A DNA stretch of 41,243 nucleotides from an uncultured Desulfobacterales bacterium (GTDB taxonomy: Bacteria; Desulfobacterota; Desulfobacteria; Desulfobacterales; JAFDCJ01). Positions 16,363-24,487 of this stretch are shown one piece after another. Each line of letters opens with the position of its first letter. The stretch's first letter is position 1. The notes under the pieces were generated by a model. It ran no database searches and was not told the origin of the DNA. It saw nothing but the letters and a program-made list of their open reading frames with translations. The position numbers and the translations under genes were made by a program. The stretch covers positions 1 through 41,243 of the forward strand of contig CALZJV010000030.1 of assembly GCA_945787595.1 (NCBI GenBank). Reading direction: 5' to 3'.

Positions 16363-16661
16363 CCAAATAATTGAAGGGTCGGGGAGTTTTCAGCGCAAGC
16401 CTTTGATTATAGCGCAGTGGATGATCGCCAGCGAAATCGGATGCTGTCTGAGACCATTAGGGATCGTTATGGATGAACAGCTTTGCACTGCGGCTTTTAT
16501 TTAACATCCAATCCCGGCATTGCGCACGACCTTCCGTTTTCATATTGATTACTGTTCATACATTACGATGCCTTAGGATCGAGTTCATGCGGTTTCGCTG
16601 GCGATTATCCATGCAGCGGGTCGGCTTTGAGAAACTCCCCGACCCCTCAAATAATTTTTGG
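16363..16661. mobile_element. Palindromic MITE-like element, ~300 bp
   Basis: Two imperfect inverted arms of roughly 110-125 bp flank a ~70-bp centre. The tips read CCAAATAATTGAAGGGTCGG and, from the other end, CCAAAAATTATTTGAGGGGT, both running into CGGGGAGTTT. Further in, ATCGCCAGCGAAA and ATGAACAG recur inverted at matching places. No transposase is encoded. A related solo arm lies at 731-815. The symmetry over a long arm is unlike a short-TIR insertion sequence and closer to a REP/RAYT-type or two-ended derivative. Confidence 0.75.
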
Positions 16662-16755
16662 ACTTTAGAATTTGGATATAAGGTCGCCTGCGGCGGAGCA
16701 ATATTAAGAGCAAAGCGATACAATAAATCCGCAATCTAAAATCCAAAATCTACAA
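16656..16755. repeat. Inverted heptamer-repeat element (word TTTTRGA)
   Basis: Left arm, 16656-16676: TTTTGGA, CTTTAGA, ATTTGGA. Right arm, 16728-16755, on the other strand: TTGTAGA, TTTTGGA, TTTTAGA, TTGCGGA. Both are in perfect 7-nt register. The centre holds CGCCTGCGGCGGAGC and AGCAAAGCGATA (16709-16720). The element abuts the tip of the palindromic element just before it. Confidence 0.8.
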
Positions 16756-17197
16756 TTGCCTCAAAGAGCCACCTTAAGGGTGATTTTCATCAGCCTAACT
16801 AGCTGAACTGGGCTCAGTGACTCATCCCGAATCACGTCTGGAGAATCAAGCACAATTTTTCGTAAATAACCTTTAAGGCCGCGGCCGCGCAATCAAAATT
16901 TATCCTAAATATGTCTCTTATTACACAATATTTAGATACTTTTTTTCCCATTTCCCCTCTGGCCTAAAAATCCGAATTTAAATTAAACCTTTGTAACTTC
17001 AGTACTTAATAATTTTCTACTCAAGTCAACCGATATTTGCATGGTATTTGCAGAAGACGAAAATATGATGCAATTTCAGTCACTCACAATTCGGACGATC
17101 TATAATTTTATACCGACATCGCGAATATCCCCTAAATTTTACGGGTGTCGGTATTTATACCGAACTTGAAAACCAAGGTTTCTAGAGCAAAGAATGG
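16756..17197. other. Gene-free stretch, AT-rich, with one hairpin
   Basis: No gene is seen. The hairpin at 17110-17154 is listed separately. Otherwise only AT-rich sequence and a NotI-like GC patch (GCGGCCGCG near 16881) were noticed. Confidence 0.4.
17110..17154 (+). promoter_or_regulatory. Hairpin in the leader of the 17.2-kb cluster
   Basis: ATACCGACAT (17110-17119) pairs with GTGTCGGTAT (17145-17154): nine Watson-Crick pairs plus a wobble around a 25-nt loop. It lies 43 bp before the first gene of the cluster, with no T-run, so a leader structure or operator is more likely than a terminator. It was compared mentally with the c-di-GMP riboswitch and does not match its conserved core. Confidence 0.45.
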
Positions 17198-17425
17198 ATG
17201 GGCTCAATGGAAACAACGCGATCTAAAATAGAAAGGCGTTCTGGAAAAGATAGACGAAGGAAAATCAATCCCAACCGTCTTTTTTATCATGGACAAGAGA
17301 AAAGAAGCCTTAAAGCTCGCAGATTGAAAATTGAAAGAAGAGACGGCTGGGTAAGGCTTGGTAAATGGTCAAGTGTATACTTGTGGGATCTAAAAATCTC
17401 TAAGTTTTTAAAAAGACGAATTTAA
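17198..17425 (+). CDS. Small Arg/Lys-rich protein (RRSGKDRR motif)
   Basis: 75 residues, about a third Arg or Lys: TRSKIERRSGKDRRR, later ERRDGWVRLGKWSSVYLWDL then KISKFLKRR. The 'RRSGKDRR ... ERRDGWVR..KWSSV' pattern is one I associate with small uncharacterised deltaproteobacterial proteins. Function unknown; nucleic-acid or membrane-lipid contact is possible from charge. A second ATG at 17207 is an equally good start. The STAS-like gene follows after 21 bp. Confidence 0.65.
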   Translation: MGSMETTRSKIERRSGKDRRRKINPNRLFYHGQEKRSLKARRLKIERRDGWVRLGKWSSVYLWDLKISKFLKRRI

Positions 17426-17446
17426 TGGATTGAAAGGAGCATACCC

Positions 17447-17716
17447 ATGGCATCTAATTTCCAACTTTTGTCCTATCGAAACAAAGATAGCCTTCATTTG
17501 CAGCTATATGGTGATTTTGATGGCAATTCAGCCTATGAATTGATCAACACTCTAAAAAAAAATGGTAAGGATTTTATTCAAATTTTTATCGATACCAATG
17601 ACCTCACCAACTTATACCCCTTTGGACTTGATGTATTTCAAAATAATAACGCCATCGCAAAAAAATGCAGCAGCTTAATTTTTATTGGCAAACATAAACA
17701 CAGTTTTGCCGCCTAA
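17447..17716 (+). CDS. STAS-like domain protein
   Basis: 89 residues preceded by AAAGGAG. The layout LHLQLYGDFDGNSAYELINTL, then FIQIFIDTNDLTNLYPFGLDVFQN, then SLIFIGKH is the beta-strand/helix order of a STAS (anti-sigma-factor antagonist) domain. The phosphoacceptor region (D-T-N-D-L-T-N-L) has no Ser at the usual place, so phosphorylation control is doubtful. Neighbours suggest a role with the small prepilin cluster. Confidence 0.55.
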   Translation: MASNFQLLSYRNKDSLHLQLYGDFDGNSAYELINTLKKNGKDFIQIFIDTNDLTNLYPFGLDVFQNNNAIAKKCSSLIFIGKHKHSFAA

Positions 17717-17803
17717 AAAAGAGATTTCGTGAATATCAGCGGTGGGTTTTCACTGCAAAAAATTAACCCAAGACGCATCAAGGGAAGACAGGAACTAACA
17801 GAT

Positions 17804-18178
17804 ATGCAATTGATCAAGAATAAAAAAGGGTTCACCCTGATTGAGGTAGCCGCTGTGATGGTCATTATGAGCGTTTTGGTCTCAGTTGGCATTAAAAAAG
17901 TTGACGTTTTGTCGCACAACGCCGTCGATCGAGTACTCGAGAGTGGACTAAAAGAGCTAAATACGAGAGAAACTTTGGTTTGGGCTGAAATAAAGCTTTC
18001 CGACAGCGGATGGATTAATGATATGAATGTTTTTTCAGAGTTGGATACGAATCTCGGCAACGAATTCAAATGGACTGCAGAACCGAATATTACCGGAGGG
18101 ATCCTGGGTTTAAGGTCGAAATCTATTGTCCTTACCAGAATCGCTTCGACAAGTTCAACAGTGGGCATGTGGAATTAA
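17804..18178 (+). CDS. Type IV prepilin-like protein
   Basis: 124 residues from ATG 17804 (AGGA about 9 nt upstream; a GTG 75 nt earlier is in frame but adds a non-conserved tail). The leader MQLIKNKKG is followed by FTLIEVAAVMVIMSVLVSVG: a prepilin-peptidase site after Gly9, with Glu at +5 and a single hydrophobic helix. The rest is short and polar, ending TVGMWN, with no Cys pair, so it may be a minor pilin or pseudopilin. No pilus machinery genes lie nearby. Confidence 0.8.
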   Translation: MQLIKNKKGFTLIEVAAVMVIMSVLVSVGIKKVDVLSHNAVDRVLESGLKELNTRETLVWAEIKLSDSGWINDMNVFSELDTNLGNEFKWTAEPNITGGILGLRSKSIVLTRIASTSSTVGMWN

Positions 18179-18224
18179 TGTATGTGACAACGATCTTTGT
18201 TCTGATTAACTGGATTAATTTACA

Positions 18225-18428
18225 ATGGTAGAATTATTGGCTTTTATCGGAAATTTGAATCTTGGGATATTTATTGTACTATGGACGTCTACTATTATTT
18301 TAGTGATATTTATATCTCTGTTATTGGTTTTTGTTAGCCAAATGAATAAAGAAACAATTAAAATAAATAAAAAAGTGAAAATATTAATAGACGCGCTATC
18401 AGAAAAAAATAAAGCTTGGAGAAGATGA
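18225..18428 (+). CDS. Small single-span membrane protein
   Basis: 67 residues with a long hydrophobic stretch (about 13-38, FIVLWTSTIILVIFISLLLV) and a basic tail (NKKVKILIDALSEKNKAWRR). No family recognised. Its stop overlaps the next start as ATGA, so the two are probably co-translated and may form a complex in the membrane. Confidence 0.6.
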   Translation: MVELLAFIGNLNLGIFIVLWTSTIILVIFISLLLVFVSQMNKETIKINKKVKILIDALSEKNKAWRR

Positions 18429-18979
18429 TATTTAATTTTTTTAATCAACTAGCGAATGCATCCGGTTTACCCCCTATAGTAACGATTGGTGCTTTGGTGA
18501 TAATAGGTTCTCTAACCTTATTCGGGAGCCTTATTTTAATAAAGGTTAGAAGCATTATAAAAGTATTGAATGATTTGAATAACAGATTGGATACCATCGG
18601 CCAAAGATTAGGCTGGCCCTCTGGGGAGACCGAAAATATTCAACCTTATAAATATAAATTGGGATCCCATATAAATAATGAGGTGGCGGCTGATGGTCGT
18701 AGGGCTGTTGAAACCAATAACACCGCAAATATTGCGCAGAATAACGGATCTGAAGGTCACCGGATAAATACGGAGTTTAGCACAAAAATACATGAGCTAC
18801 TCAAAAAATCCGGCAAACCGACACCATACCATGATTTAACAAAACAATTATCAAGAGAATACCCCGAATACAACTATGATTTTTTTCTCAAAGAGGCGGA
18901 GAATCTTCAAAAGGAGGGAAAAGTCGAAGTTAAACTTATTGCCGGAAAGCTCTATTTTCAGATAAAAAAGACGATGTGA
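18425..18979 (+). CDS. Membrane protein with C-terminal winged-helix-like domain
   Basis: 184 residues from ATG 18425 (GGAG 6 nt upstream, ATGA overlap with the preceding gene). It has one hydrophobic segment (about 15-38), a helical linker (VLNDLNNRLDTIGQRLGW), a polar region (about 60-115) and a C-terminal ~65 residues (STKIHELLKKSGKPTPYHDL onward, then KEAENLQKEGKVEVKLIAGK) that look like a winged helix-turn-helix. No family was recognised. A membrane-tethered DNA- or protein-binding role is possible. Confidence 0.6.
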   Translation: MIFNFFNQLANASGLPPIVTIGALVIIGSLTLFGSLILIKVRSIIKVLNDLNNRLDTIGQRLGWPSGETENIQPYKYKLGSHINNEVAADGRRAVETNNTANIAQNNGSEGHRINTEFSTKIHELLKKSGKPTPYHDLTKQLSREYPEYNYDFFLKEAENLQKEGKVEVKLIAGKLYFQIKKTM

Positions 18980-19024
18980 AATGAGTTGTTTGAGCGCCCC
19001 TAAAACCCCGGGCCTCCTTTATTC

Positions 19025-19210
19025 TCAATTTTTCAATCGATAAATGCCATACGGTGTAATGACCTCTTTTCCAAGCAGTATATCGGTCATAATCGGAGTA
19101 ACTTGGTCAAAGATGTCCACCATTATTTCCATGAAATTTCTTTCCGAAATATCCTCCCATCGTCCGCCATCAAGATTCCTAACTTCATACTTTGGCATTT
19201 CAATCTGCAT
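19025..19210 (-). CDS. Hypothetical small protein
   Basis: Sixty-one residues from the ATG at 19208-19210: MQIEMPKYEVRNLDGGRWED, then ISERNFMEIMVDIFDQVTPI, ending GIYRLKN. The composition looks protein-like but no family is recognised. There is no clear Shine-Dalgarno; a GTG at 19246 and an ATG four codons downstream are alternatives. It is convergent with the membrane-protein gene. Confidence 0.35.
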   Translation of the reverse strand: MQIEMPKYEVRNLDGGRWEDISERNFMEIMVDIFDQVTPIMTDILLGKEVITPYGIYRLKN

Positions 19211-19246
19211 TCTGCAACCGTACCATGCTATATTCCTACAAATCAC

Positions 19247-19561
19247 TCGGCTATTATCTCAATGCAATTCGGAATCAAGTAAATGTTCTTTGCGATAATT
19301 TTAATATCGGCTGGAACAACCAAACCTTTAACCGAAGTTGCACATCGTTTTTGTTTGACATTTGCACTCATTTTCTTTAGTTTAACAAAGTTGCAAATGA
19401 AGGTAACTATCCCGCTAAGTTTACAACTATATGAAAATACATTATATTTATCAGATACTGGGCGGTTTGCGGGATTTTGGATGAGTGGCATGAATGAGCA
19501 TTGGTTGTTTGGTTTTTTATTATTAACGGGTAGCTCAAATTTTCATTAAAAAGGAGGGAAT
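19247..19561. other. Gene-free AT-rich stretch before the ABC binding-protein gene
   Basis: Reading frames here on both strands give translations with no recognisable family. AAGGAGG at 19552-19558 belongs to the next gene. A promoter for it must lie in this stretch but no convincing boxes were picked. Confidence 0.3.
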
Positions 19562-20353
19562 ATGAAAAAGATTCTAATCGCAGTCGCTGTTATTGGATTG
19601 ATTTTTGCGGCCGGAACCATCCAGGCCAAAGATTGGAAGGTGATTCGAATCGGCGTGGAAGGTGCCTATCCGCCGTTTAGTTATACGACCGCCGATGGCA
19701 AATTGGAGGGTTTTGACATTGACATCGCCAGAGCGCTGGTCAAGGCCATGGGCGCAGAAATCAAGCTGGTGCCCCAGGATTGGGACGGCATAATTCCGGC
19801 CCTGCTTGCCAGAAAGTACGATGCCATCATCGCCTCCATGGCGATTACAGAGGAAAGAAAGAAAAAGGTTGCTTTCACCAACAAATATTACAATACCCCC
19901 GCAAAATTTATCTGTAAGAAAGGCGCCTTGAAAGAGTTTACCCGCGAACAAGTGGCAGAAGCAACCGCAGGCAAACAAATCGGTGTCCAGCGTGCCACCA
20001 CCCACGACAGTTTCATTACTGATAACGGCGGCAAAGGTGTGGTTATCAAGCGTTACGCCACCCAGGACGAGGCTTATATGGACCTGGTGGCCGGACGTGT
20101 GGACATGTTGCTGGCCGACAGCGTCGCGACTGACGGAGGCTTTCTCAAGAAACCCGAAGGGCAAAGTTATCAGTTCATCGGTCCTGATTTGACGGACAAA
20201 AAATGGTTTGGCGAGGGTTCCGGTATTGCCTGCCGCAAGAAAGACAAAGAACTGGTGGAGCTATTCAATAAAGCCATTGTTCAGATCCGCTCGGATGGAA
20301 CGTACCAGAAAATCCAGAATAAATACTTCGATTTCAACGTATACGGCGAATAG
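19562..20353 (+). CDS. Polar amino-acid ABC transporter substrate-binding protein
   Basis: 263 residues with a Sec signal peptide (MKKILIAVAVIGLIFAAGTI, cleavage after QAKA-like AxA). The mature protein is family 3: IRIGVEGAYPPFSYTTADGK, FDIDIARALVKAMG, WDGIIPALLARKYDAIIASM, and GEGSGIACRKKD. This family binds basic or other polar amino acids in the periplasm; the specificity is unclear. It is convergent with the transporter operon and is a second binding protein for the same locus (the other is at 22005). Confidence 0.93.
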   Translation: MKKILIAVAVIGLIFAAGTIQAKDWKVIRIGVEGAYPPFSYTTADGKLEGFDIDIARALVKAMGAEIKLVPQDWDGIIPALLARKYDAIIASMAITEERKKKVAFTNKYYNTPAKFICKKGALKEFTREQVAEATAGKQIGVQRATTHDSFITDNGGKGVVIKRYATQDEAYMDLVAGRVDMLLADSVATDGGFLKKPEGQSYQFIGPDLTDKKWFGEGSGIACRKKDKELVELFNKAIVQIRSDGTYQKIQNKYFDFNVYGE

Positions 20354-20421
20354 GCCGAAGCAGTAAAGATCATCCCATTTTAAGGATGGTCGTTGACACA
20401 AACGATAACTATTTTACTTAG

Positions 20422-20442
20422 TGGGGGAGGCATACTCCCCCA
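20422..20442 (+). terminator. Hairpin terminator, possibly bidirectional
   Basis: TGGGGGAG and CTCCCCCA form an exact 8-bp stem with a 5-nt loop, followed on the plus strand by TTGGTTTT. It lies between the convergent binding-protein and permease genes. The T-run is imperfect. Confidence 0.7.
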
Positions 20443-20579
20443 TTGGTTTTAGAAACACATTTGTTATTTCTGATTGGCTAAAATAGCATAAAAAAATTCC
20501 ATTTAAAGACAGGGGGGCAGAAATTCGCGAATACTCTGAGCTTTTTCGAGACTGCGCTCGAAAACATCCAACGGGAAGG

Positions 20580-21272
20580 TCAGCTTTTTCTTGGATGCAA
20601 ATAGGCATGCCAATGACGTTCGACCCTTTTGAATCCCCACACGATAAGGAAAGTAAGCCCAAGATAAAACAGCCCTGCGGCGATAAACGATTCAAAGGGA
20701 ACAAAGTTTCGGGCGTTAACAATTTTGGCGGCGCCAAATAAATCGACAATGGTGATGACACCCGCCAGCGCACTGCCGTGCAACATGAAGATGACTTCAT
20801 TGCCATAGGCGGGCAATGCACGCCGGAAGGTACTGGGCAATATAATGCGCCGATATCTCATGGCGTTGGACATGCCGCACGCCTTGGCAGCTTCGATTTC
20901 ACCAAAGGCGGTCTGTGCAATCGTGCCGCGCAGAATTTCGGCCGTATAGCCTGCAGTATTCAGTGCAAAGGCAAGCAGGGCACATGCGTAGGCCTCCTTA
21001 AAGATTACCCATAGGAAACTCTCACGCACGGCCTCAAACTGCCCCATGCCGTGGTAAATCATAAACATTTGCACCAACAGCGGTGTACCTCTGAAAAAAT
21101 AGATGTAGGCTTTGGGCACAATGCTAACCCACCTGTTTTTTGATGCCGCCAGCAGGGCAATGGGTAAGGCCAGGCACAGTCCTAACGCCAGAGAGGAAAT
21201 AACCAAAACAATCGTGACCCTGAGCCCTTGAAAATACAACGGCAGATTATCAATGATAACTTGAAAATCCAT
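20580..21272 (-). CDS. Polar amino-acid ABC transporter permease (HisM-like)
   Basis: 230 residues with five or so membrane spans. The EAA loop reads EIEAAKACGMSNAMRYRRII, the docking site for the ATPase; YFFRGTPLLVQMF is typical of the HisM/ArtM half. It is last in the minus-strand operon ATPase, binding protein, HisQ-like, HisM-like, and starts 11 bp after the HisQ-like gene. Confidence 0.93.
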   Translation of the reverse strand: MDFQVIIDNLPLYFQGLRVTIVLVISSLALGLCLALPIALLAASKNRWVSIVPKAYIYFFRGTPLLVQMFMIYHGMGQFEAVRESFLWVIFKEAYACALLAFALNTAGYTAEILRGTIAQTAFGEIEAAKACGMSNAMRYRRIILPSTFRRALPAYGNEVIFMLHGSALAGVITIVDLFGAAKIVNARNFVPFESFIAAGLFYLGLTFLIVWGFKRVERHWHAYLHPRKS

Positions 21273-21283
21273 AACTATCCAAT

Positions 21284-21970
21284 CTATGCCTTGCGCACCC
21301 CAACACTGTAACGCCTATCTAACCATCTTATGCCCACATTGGAGACGCCGGTAATGATCAGAAACAAGAATGCAACCACGCAATAAAAGGTAAATGGCTT
21401 TCTGGTGGATCCCCCGGCCAGGCCGGCGTTATAAACCATATCCTGCAAGCCGATGACGGCAACCAATGCAGTGGTTTTAGTCAACACCAACCAGTTATTG
21501 CCGAAACCCGGTAAGGCATGCCGTACCATGGCGGGGAACGTAAGGCGCAAAAAAACCTGTATCGGATTCATACCAAATGCATAGCCGGCCTCAATTTCGC
21601 CCCGGGATACGGCCACTATGCCGCCGCGGAAGGTCTCCGTCATATAGGCACCGAAAATAAAACCGATCGTGAGGACACCCGCCACAAATGGACTCACATC
21701 GATATACTCCAACCCCAGTTTTTCACCGATATTATTCACCAGGATCTGGCCGCCAAAAAAGATAAGAGTCATAAGAACCAAATCGGGTATCCCTCTAATG
21801 ACTGTCGTATAGATGCCCGCCACACTTTGGGCAAGGCGGGATCTGGACAGCTTGGCAAGGGCGCCGATCATTCCGAGCACAACCGCAATAAAAAGCGACA
21901 GCAACGCCACTTCCACGGTCAGCAGCATTCCTTTCAGGATAAGGGGTATATAGTCCAATACATATGACAT
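21284..21970 (-). CDS. Polar amino-acid ABC transporter permease (HisQ-like)
   Basis: 228 residues with multiple membrane spans. TTVIRGIPDLVLMTLIFFGG and the EAA loop EIEAGYAFGMNPIQVFLRL identify the HisQ/ArtQ half. It would pair with the HisM-like permease to form the transmembrane channel. The gene follows the binding-protein gene after 34 bp. Confidence 0.93.
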   Translation of the reverse strand: MSYVLDYIPLILKGMLLTVEVALLSLFIAVVLGMIGALAKLSRSRLAQSVAGIYTTVIRGIPDLVLMTLIFFGGQILVNNIGEKLGLEYIDVSPFVAGVLTIGFIFGAYMTETFRGGIVAVSRGEIEAGYAFGMNPIQVFLRLTFPAMVRHALPGFGNNWLVLTKTTALVAVIGLQDMVYNAGLAGGSTRKPFTFYCVVAFLFLIITGVSNVGIRWLDRRYSVGVRKA

Positions 21971-22004
21971 TTCTTATTCACCATAAGCACCACAGATGGA
22001 AACG

Positions 22005-22853
22005 CTATTCTTGAGCAGAAGCGTCGTAATTAAACCACTTGACGGCCATTTTTTTTATGGTTCCATCTTTTATCGCTGATTCGATCACCCGCGAAAATAT
22101 ATCCGCCAGATCCTGATCCTTCTTTCTGACGGCCACACCGACACCCTCTCCGAAGGGCCCGCCGGTCATATGGGGACCGACGATCCGATATTCCTTACCC
22201 TGTTCGGATTTAATCAATGGCTGCCAATAGGCAAAATCTCCTATCACCGCGTCTAGACGCCCCTGGTATAGCTCAAGATCAATAGTGTGCTGGAAATCAT
22301 AAATGCGAATTTCAGCATGGTCGCCCATATACTGATCAGCGAATCTTGCATGGGTAGTTCCGACCTGGACACCGATTATTTTGCCTGCGAATTCCTTGAA
22401 GATGGCATCCAGCGCAGCTTGTTCAGCGGGACTGATATCATTTAGTGTCAAATGCCGTAAATCGGAACGGAAGTTCGCAAGGGGGTTGTCTTTGCGCACC
22501 ACAAATACATTTGGCGTAACGGCATAATTGCGCGAAAAACTTGCTACCTTCTTACGATTTTCCGTGATCGACATGGCTGCCATGATGGCGTCATATTTGC
22601 CGGCATTCAGTCCCTTTAAGATGCCACGCCACTTTTGGGGTATGATCTCGCAGGTAGCATTCATGCGCGTGCAAAGTTCTTGGGCCAATTCGATTTCGAA
22701 TCCCACGAGATTGCCCGAGGCGTCGACATAGTTCCAGGGGGGGTAAGCACCTTCGGTCGCAATTTTTATCTTCTGCCAATCCCCGGCGACAACCTGGCAG
22801 ACGAATGCCACGGATATAAGCGATACAAGCAATAGTATTCTCAGGCTTTTCAT
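22005..22853 (-). CDS. Polar amino-acid ABC transporter substrate-binding protein (operon copy)
   Basis: 282 residues from the ATG at 22853, chosen because the signal peptide MKSLRILLLVSLISVAFVCQ starts there and AGGAC lies upstream; a start 17 codons earlier would spoil it. Mature motifs: KIATEGAYPPWNYVDASGN, VGFEIELAQELC, and GPFGEGVGVAVRKKDQDLAD. It differs clearly from the 19562 copy and has an insert (about 125-145) not seen there, so the two may bind different amino acids. Confidence 0.92.
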   Translation of the reverse strand: MKSLRILLLVSLISVAFVCQVVAGDWQKIKIATEGAYPPWNYVDASGNLVGFEIELAQELCTRMNATCEIIPQKWRGILKGLNAGKYDAIMAAMSITENRKKVASFSRNYAVTPNVFVVRKDNPLANFRSDLRHLTLNDISPAEQAALDAIFKEFAGKIIGVQVGTTHARFADQYMGDHAEIRIYDFQHTIDLELYQGRLDAVIGDFAYWQPLIKSEQGKEYRIVGPHMTGGPFGEGVGVAVRKKDQDLADIFSRVIESAIKDGTIKKMAVKWFNYDASAQE

Positions 22854-23006
22854 TTTTCGTCCTGCCTCGTTTTTACGGCATTTTGAAAACCGAGCATAAG
22901 CCAATTGGTTTCAGAAGCCCACTATCAGAGGAAAGATGCCGAAAGTCAGATAACAGAAATTCTGAATCTGCCTTCGCGGAAAATCAGAATTGGTAGTAAT
23001 TCCTCG

Positions 23007-23792
23007 CTATTTCAGAGCACCGCTGAGAAACTGTTTAAAGCGTTCGGACTTCGGATTCTTAAAAACCTGATCCGGCGCACCATCTTCCTCCACAATTCCC
23101 TCGTGTAAAAATAACACCCGGCTGGAAACTTCCCGGGCAAACCCCATTTCATGGGTAACAACCAGCATGGTGCGTCCTTCCTCGGCTAAACTCTGCATTA
23201 CTTTTAGAACCTCACCCACCAGCTCCGGATCAAGGGCCGAAGTTGGCTCATCGAACATCAGCATATCCGGCTCCATGGCGAGCGCTCGCGCTATCGCCGC
23301 CCGCTGCTGCTGACCGCCCGACAGTTGGGCCGGGTAATAGTTCCTATGGTCGTACATACCGACCCGCTGCAATATGGCCCCGGCATTATCTTTGGCTTCC
23401 GCTTTGGGAATTTTTAGCACATGGATCGGGGCTTCCGTAACATTTTGCAAAACGGTCATATGGGCCCACAGATTGAATTGCTGGAACACCATTGCCAATT
23501 TTGATCGGATAAGTTCGACCTGTTTGCGATCTGCGGCAACGCGTTCTCCCGTGCGCCGTTCGGTCATTTTGATAAGTTCGCCACGGACGTAGACTTTTCC
23601 TGCGGTGGGTGTTTCCAGGAGATTGATGCATCGCAGTAAGGTGCTCTTGCCGGAGCCACTGCTCCCGAGAATGGAGATGACATCATGGTCGAAAGCCTCT
23701 AAAAAAATTCCCTTTAAAACTTTTATATTACCGAAGCTTTTATGAATGTCTTCAACTTTAAGTGCGGGTGCGGATTCAGCCATGTTATTCAT
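23007..23792 (-). CDS. Polar amino-acid ABC transporter ATPase (HisP-like)
   Basis: 261 residues from the ATG at 23792 (AGGTGG 7 nt upstream). Walker [11 protein letters not shown]-loop VFQQFNLW, signature LSGGQQQR, Walker [12 protein letters not shown] and H-loop VVTHEMGF are intact. It would power the two permeases. It is the first gene of the minus-strand transporter operon and lies 153 bp before the binding-protein gene. An upstream in-frame ATG (23894) adds a non-conserved 34-residue stretch and was not used. Confidence 0.94.
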   Translation of the reverse strand: MNNMAESAPALKVEDIHKSFGNIKVLKGIFLEAFDHDVISILGSSGSGKSTLLRCINLLETPTAGKVYVRGELIKMTERRTGERVAADRKQVELIRSKLAMVFQQFNLWAHMTVLQNVTEAPIHVLKIPKAEAKDNAGAILQRVGMYDHRNYYPAQLSGGQQQRAAIARALAMEPDMLMFDEPTSALDPELVGEVLKVMQSLAEEGRTMLVVTHEMGFAREVSSRVLFLHEGIVEEDGAPDQVFKNPKSERFKQFLSGALK

Positions 23793-24151
23793 ATCCTTCC
23801 CACCTGCCGTGTCTGCTACCTTCGGCCTGAGCTCTTGGCCGCCTTCGTCCCCCGGCCCAAACCGAAGGAGGATCGAGCGAACGCTCAGGGCCAAACTGCG
23901 CGGGCTGAATGGAACATGTGACAGGCGGCAAGCGTTTACGGCTTATCTTTGGCGATATGTAATTTGCTCCTGACATTGACGGGATCGGAGAGCAAATTCC
24001 AAGTAAGAAATAATTCAGAGTCTATAATAAAGATGTAAGTAGAATGCAAGTGCTTTTTAGCCGCCTGCTCTTTTTAGTTGTCGGCTATGGACGAGATCAC
24101 AAAAGTCTTCGTAGCGAAAGTCTTTGGGTCATACTCTGCGCATTTTTAATC
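23793..24151. other. Intergenic region between ABC operon and wHTH gene
   Basis: No gene is seen. CCTTCGG and CCGAAGG occur as inverted 7-mers about 35 bp apart (near 23819 and 23861). The promoter of the transporter operon should be here; no convincing boxes were picked. Confidence 0.3.
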
Positions 24152-24385
24152 TCAACTGGCGTCTGTGGCCGCATAGCCCTCGGGGGTAAGAAATGCGCTG
24201 GTTTTGAGCGCATTCATATCGACCAGGCCGCTTTGATACAGCTTCTTGATCGCTTGCAAGGTCGCACTGGGGGCTTGATCCAGGGCTGCGACAATATCAC
24301 TTACGTCCATGATACCCGGCGGCCCACTATGGGTCCACTCCTTGGCCAACAGAAGCAAAACCCGCTGTTCCTCAGATATCGGCAT
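24152..24385 (-). CDS. Small winged-helix-like protein
   Basis: 77 residues from the ATG at 24385 (GGAGG 8 nt upstream). The pattern MPISEEQRVLLLLAKEWTHS, then DVSDIVAALDQAPSATLQAI, KKLYQSGLVDMN and AFLTPEGYAATD looks like a small winged helix-turn-helix in which 'LTPEGY' is the wing end. It follows the DJ-1/PfpI gene by 102 bp on the same strand and may regulate it, which is inference from position. Confidence 0.55.
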   Translation of the reverse strand: MPISEEQRVLLLLAKEWTHSGPPGIMDVSDIVAALDQAPSATLQAIKKLYQSGLVDMNALKTSAFLTPEGYAATDAS

Positions 24386-24487
24386 GACGGCACCCTCCGC
24401 TTGCCCTTTATTCCGCACTCGGTGGATCTAAAACGGTGGTGATGGACTGGGTTTTATTTTGGGAATCGTACTTTTGGATTGAAAGTC

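Noticed and set aside
16473..16739. Possible 88-residue plus-strand protein
   Set aside because: It runs across the palindromic element and into the heptamer element, and has no protein-like conservation or ribosome site.
17110..17154. Cyclic-di-GMP riboswitch, suggested by PilZ and signalling genes in the window
   Set aside because: The hairpin lacks the conserved core sequences of either c-di-GMP riboswitch class that I could recognise.
19243..19549. Reading frames on both strands before the ABC binding-protein gene
   Set aside because: Neither translation is recognisable and they overlap each other. No convincing ribosome site was found.
20414..20821. Minus-strand frame overlapping the HisM-like permease
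   Set aside because: It is a shadow of the permease gene and spans the terminator hairpin.
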